NCBI GenBank assembly: GCA_008638375.1
Contig: CM018051.1
Location: 27,835,344-27,899,343 of the forward strand
From: Nyssa sinensis
Lineage: Eukaryota > Streptophyta > Magnoliopsida > Cornales > Nyssaceae
DNA length: 64,000 nucleotides
Direction of reading: 5' to 3'
The notes under the pieces were generated by a model that did no database searches, was not told where the DNA came from, and saw only the letters and a list, made by a program, of their open reading frames with translations. The position numbers and the translations under genes are program-made. Shown piece by piece: positions 59,870 to 64,000 of the stretch (position 1 is the first letter of the stretch; each line of letters starts with the position of its first letter).

Positions 59870-60627
59870 TTTGGGACCTTTCATTTAGTCCCAATTGTTG
59901 TTTACATTATGAATATGCATGTATAAAGGTATGCTTAACCGTGTTTGTATATAAGTGTGTTTTGATACATGTATGTACAGATTTATGTATTCATAGGTAA
60001 GTTTGTAAAGGATCTCATTTGTGTTGAGACCTTATTTGATATATTGACTTGATTGGTGATCAATTGGAATAACCCTAGATTGAATTGGGAGATTTTTCTT
60101 ACCTTTCTAATTTTTTTGGGTTTTTGAAACTTGATATATTGCCTTAGGTTTCATGTTTGGAATACATAGACTACATTGTCTACATTTAGATATCCAATTA
60201 ATATATATATGATTGAAATTAATAGGCTAATCTTTTAATGTTTGATATTTAGTCTCGGTTATATATAGACTAAGGTGGATGACGATGACCTTGCTTTAAG
60301 ATTATCTTGTTGATGCCTTGTGGATAATCATAGTACTTGAAGAATATTGGATTATTGAATTACATTGAGATGCATGTGATGTATTGATGACATTGTGATG
60401 AATTACTTAGATGATTGCATAGCTTAATTTGTGATTAGTTAGATGGCCATCAAATGTGTTGAGAGACTTTGAGGTATCCTTGTGGGCATTGAGAATTTTA
60501 TATTTTAATTATGTTAAATTATTAAGGTGGTTCATGATCCTTGGATGGATTTGAAAAATTGGCATGGATAAGCCATCGTGTTTGAGGATTTCATTAAGCA
60601 TTGTGCCATGTGGAGTGAGCCGTTACA
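59870..60627 (+). mobile_element. Possible 5' LTR end portion of a further element
   Basis: AT-rich, non-coding. It ends GAGCCGTTACA just before a PBS-like sequence at 60630. No counterpart was found in 60890-62730, so the LTR assignment rests only on position. Confidence 0.4.
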
Positions 60628-60889
60628 GATAGCATCAAAGCGGGACCCCAACCGAGAGTGTGGAGACCATCTGCACGCTACTGCACGCCCACCCATGAGG
60701 ACAGTGTTCCTATAGGGGGAAAGGATAATGCATCCCACACTGCTTAGGGAAGGGAAAGGTGAAGGATCAATAGGTAAGGCTGCGTATCTCCATGTTACAA
60801 CGCGTTTTGTTTTTTTATTTTTTTTCTAATTTGTTTTCAAGAGGTACATTTCTAAATTTTGGGATGAAATTTTTTTAAGGGGGGAAGAA
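60628..60889 (+). mobile_element. Very short element interior: PBS-like site to polypurine tract
   Basis: TAGCATCAAAGC at 60630-60641 is a decayed TGGTATCAGAGC primer site. It is followed by GGGACCCCAACCGAGAGTG and CATCCCACACTGC, also seen in reverse in the solo LTR at about 22195-22340. The region ends with GGGATGAAATTTTTTT and the polypurine tract AAGGGGGGAAGAA (60877-60889). About 260 bp separate the two signals, so this is a deletion derivative or a minimal element. Confidence 0.65.
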
Positions 60890-62730
60890 TGTAAAGATTT
60901 GAAAAATTAGGGTAAATTTTTCGTTTTGTCGGTAGGACATTATTCATGCATTATTTGTCGGTAGGGCACTGTACATGCATTATTTAGAAATAAGTCATGT
61001 TTAGATATATAATTTGATTATGCCATAGAATAAAAATATGCTTATAATGTTAAAATACACCTCTTGTAAGAATTTGAGAGAAATCGAAGATAGTTTGAAA
61101 AATGGGCCAAAAAGGGCAGCCCAAGTAGCCCGGGTGGGCCCGACCACGCCCGCCAACAGGCGAAAATATTTTTTTTTGGAAAAATATCATTTAAAATAAT
61201 TTTAAGAACTTTCATTAAAGCAAAATGTCAATTTGAGGTGTTTCAGGATAAGTTGTAATGTAACGGGGTCCCACGGCTCATTAAGGACAAAATGGTCTTT
61301 TCACCTCTTGACCCTTTAGTATAAATAGATCACTTACGAGTTAAAATATTCAGAATCTGGCTGGAGAAATTGTTGCAACTATAGCTTCGAGAGAAACTAT
61401 GAAGAAAACCTAGGTTTTTCAACTTTTTACCTTCCAAAACTCATCTATAGCCTTGGAATCTCTCAAGGCTTCCTTCTAGGAAGTTGTTCCCTACCACAAG
61501 GTTACAATCCTACCAATTTTTTTGGCTTTAAAGTGAACACAACTTCCTAGGGTTGAGAAAAACCCTTCTAGGTATGCTATTTTGCTAAGTAAAGACTAGA
61601 GTTGAGTTTCTAAATGTTTTTATAAGTTGATTGTCTGACTTACATGCTTACTTAATATTAGAAAATCACCTAGCATATAGTTTCTTTGAAAACTTAAGGT
61701 TGGTACTTTGTGTACTTATGTATTATTTGAGAATTCGGTAAAGTTGTAAACATATAACATGAATATATGTATAATTGTTGTATTCTAACCTATGTTCATG
61801 TAGACAAAGTCTTGTAGTTTGAAAGTTATGGTTTGCTCAATGTATTGGTACTTTGTGTACTTGTGTATTCTTTGATAATTTGGTAAAGTTGTGAACATGT
61901 AACATTAATATGTGTATAATTGATTGTATTATAGCCTATGTTCATGTAGACGAAGTCTTGTAATTTGAAAGTTATGAATATGATACATAATTTAAGGCAC
62001 ACCATATGTGTTTGATAAAATGTCTCATTGAAATTGCATGGTAAATTATGACATATTGGCATATTGTAAATCCTTGGAAACATGGTGTCTGTTGCACATT
62101 TTGGTGCTATGCATTATAAGGGTGTAGATCCTATGGTGAAAAGCCCAAAATTTAGCCAAATGAACAGTACTTGCGTGCTGACGGGATGGACCGTGAAGCG
62201 AGACATGGGTTGGGCATAGAGTTGCATGTGTGTGTCATGCATATTGCCATTGCATTGCATTAGTGAATTGGAAGGTTTATAGCTTACAAATATTTACTTT
62301 GCACATGCCACAACTTACCTTTATTCTTTGTTTAGCATTATATCATACAAGTCGTCACGCTTATCCTACCTGGGATTATATTTTTTTTCAGATGAGGCTC
62401 CCAATATATGAGACTTGAATAAGTCTTGAAACAAGGAAGGGAAATTGTATTTGAAGTGTATTTGGCCTAAGGGCCATATTTTGTATGTAGGGGAATAAGC
62501 CCCGTGAAGTTTAGTTCACATTTAAAACATAAATTTTGTGTTAGTTGTAAACTTAAATTTTATGTTGGATTGTGTAGAATTGTGTATTAAATGTAAATGA
62601 GGAGCATGGAGCTCCATGTAGTTACTTACTTTTGAAATATGATTGTGGATGTTGGAAATATCAAATTGTGCAAATAAATGCTCTATTAGGTGTTGTTGTT
62701 GGTGTTGAGGAGGATGAGGAGAAGGAATTG
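60890..62730 (+). mobile_element. 3' LTR (start clear, end not seen)
   Basis: TGTAAAGATTTGAAAA begins directly after the polypurine tract. The region is non-coding, has a tandem duplication at 61700-61976, and is interrupted by a minus-oriented LTR at 62731. Its terminus may lie beyond the window. A short open frame at 62230-62418 has no recognisable domain. Confidence 0.6.
61700..61976. repeat. Tandem duplication, about 131-bp units 145 bp apart
   Basis: TTGGTACTTTGTGTACTT... to GAAAGTTATG at 61700-61830 recurs at 61845-61976 with scattered substitutions. Confidence 0.85.
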
Positions 62731-64000
62731 TGTCGCGACCCGAAACCCATCTTATGCTAATTAAGGGAATGACTGACACTGCCACTCGGACAGGGCGTAC
62801 TAAATCAGATGAACTGTAAAAGAGTAAAATATATATATATATATATATATATTCTTTTTATATACATAAATCACATATCACTGAATTACTTAAAGCGAAA
62901 GTTACATCAATAAAATTCACCTGATCAAAAGCTCATCTCTAATGACCAACAATTAGAATATCTCAAAGTACAATTTAATCATGGTGATTCAACATACTAG
63001 GCTAACCTCATCACTAATGATGCAATATTATAATACAAAATTTTGAACTTAACTTTACAGAGTACGTGGTCAACTTTGACTTAGAGTTCATATCATCAAT
63101 GTTAATCATTTGTGCTACACTAGCTCTACTTGTTATCTCATTGCATTTCATCCCTCATAGGGCTACCTGAAAAATGGTCATAAGTAAGGAGTGAGCTAAC
63201 TTAGCTCAGTAAATAAAGTCCTAGCTTTGCCATGAGTTAGGGTTAGATCACAGGCTTATAAAAAGAAAGATATCATATAGCTAGTCACCAAGATATAACA
63301 ATAATGACCCGAGGGTCCAAAAAGCTTATTCCCACAAAGTATTATACAAGAGAGAATCAATCAAAAGAGATCCAGCTCAACACAATAAGTTGTTGCCACC
63401 AACAATACGATAACCAATCAAATCAATATCATGCTTACAATTTTATGATCATTCATAGGGTATAGAATATGATCATCCAATGAATAAAAAAAATATCATT
63501 ATCGAGTTCTAATACGACAGATGCGAAAACAAAACGGGGCTCAACATACCCCCACAAATGCACATTTAGGTCGGTCTCTCTCTCTCTCTCTCTCGCTTAT
63601 TGAATAGCGCTAGAGCTCTTTCACCTCAAGTCCCCAAAGGGCACAAATGACCCCAAAGGGTCCACAATGCAATCTATGAATAGATGGACCATTGTGACTG
63701 AGCACCACTCCAGGCACTTGCAAAATATCATGATCATCAGAATTTCATACGAGATGTACAATCGTATGAAACAACCAAAATCTTAATCAACGAGACATAA
63801 AGTGTGTGGAACGAACAAGATCTCCATCAATTAGACATATCACAGGATCATGGCATGGTATGAAGGCACAATTATTCTCAAGTATTGGTAATCAAGTTCT
63901 CAAAATCATATAGGCAAGCAAATCGAATTCGAAGTACAGGCATAACAAATAATCACAAGTCGATTGGCATTAAATCAGAGAAATCAAGTTCATTAGGTTG
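62731..64000 (-). mobile_element. LTR, minus orientation, runs off window end
   Basis: Starts TGTCGCGACCCGAAACCC with the reversed tail CATCTTATGCTAA, the 3' terminus of a minus LTR. AATTG at 62726-62730 would be the left TSD. Bases 63240-64000 align along their length with 11220-12200 of the solo LTR (shared GTCACCAAGATAT, AATGACCC-AGGGTCC, GTGACTGAGCAC). A CT microsatellite at about 63573-63594 is specific to this copy. TA run at 62828-62852. No genes. Confidence 0.8.

Overview
This is nuclear DNA of a flowering plant, most likely a eudicot. It holds one spliced plant gene, a plant mobile domain (PMD/MAIN-like) pseudogene, tRNA-derived SINEs, L1-type LINE fragments with plant ORF1/ORF2 signatures, and many long LTR retrotransposon remnants, one with a primer-binding site matching initiator-Met tRNA. 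The species cannot be named from the sequence. No bacterial, organellar or viral genes were seen.

The only gene that looks intact is at 32.1-42.5 kb on the + strand: a 10-exon, 476-codon APD-type (ABERRANT POLLEN DEVELOPMENT) membrane-bound RING E3 ubiquitin ligase. All ten exons join in frame, and one intron uses a GC-AG boundary. Its introns hold a LINE whose 5' part is inverted, a SINE with a 21-bp target-site duplication (TSD), and one hAT-like element nested in another, each with an 8-bp TSD.

Layout. 1-7.1 kb: three nested LTRs in alternating orientation. 7.1-10.2 kb: a 60-bp minisatellite and a broken gypsy-type 'Transposase_28'/gag-like gene (- strand). 10.8-15.0 kb: a 4.16-kb solo LTR with TSD CTACC. 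About 15.5-31.9 kb: a candidate old Mutator-like element, bounded by inverted degenerate ends, containing the PMD pseudogene, a small P5CS-like exon fragment, a 4.0-kb solo LTR (TSD AAAAG) and a further LTR remnant. 32.1-42.5 kb: the APD gene. 42.5-45.7 kb: gene-poor flank with a SINE, a foldback element and a LINE 3' end. 45.7-59.9 kb: a non-autonomous LTR retrotransposon with long LTRs, a 3.2-kb non-coding interior, a solo LTR (TSD CAATA) nested in its 5' LTR, and a 3' LTR truncated and joined to an inverted LTR copy. 59.9-64 kb: an element with a PBS-like site and polypurine tract only about 260 bp apart, then another minus-strand LTR running off the window.

The genes do not form a pathway. 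The APD gene is a euchromatic island with transposon debris on both sides and in its introns. The PMD reading frame is of interest because all splice sites and the whole frame survive, while six in-frame stop codons have accumulated, all explicable as C-to-T or G-to-A changes. Splice sites and domain calls were read by eye; no database search was run.
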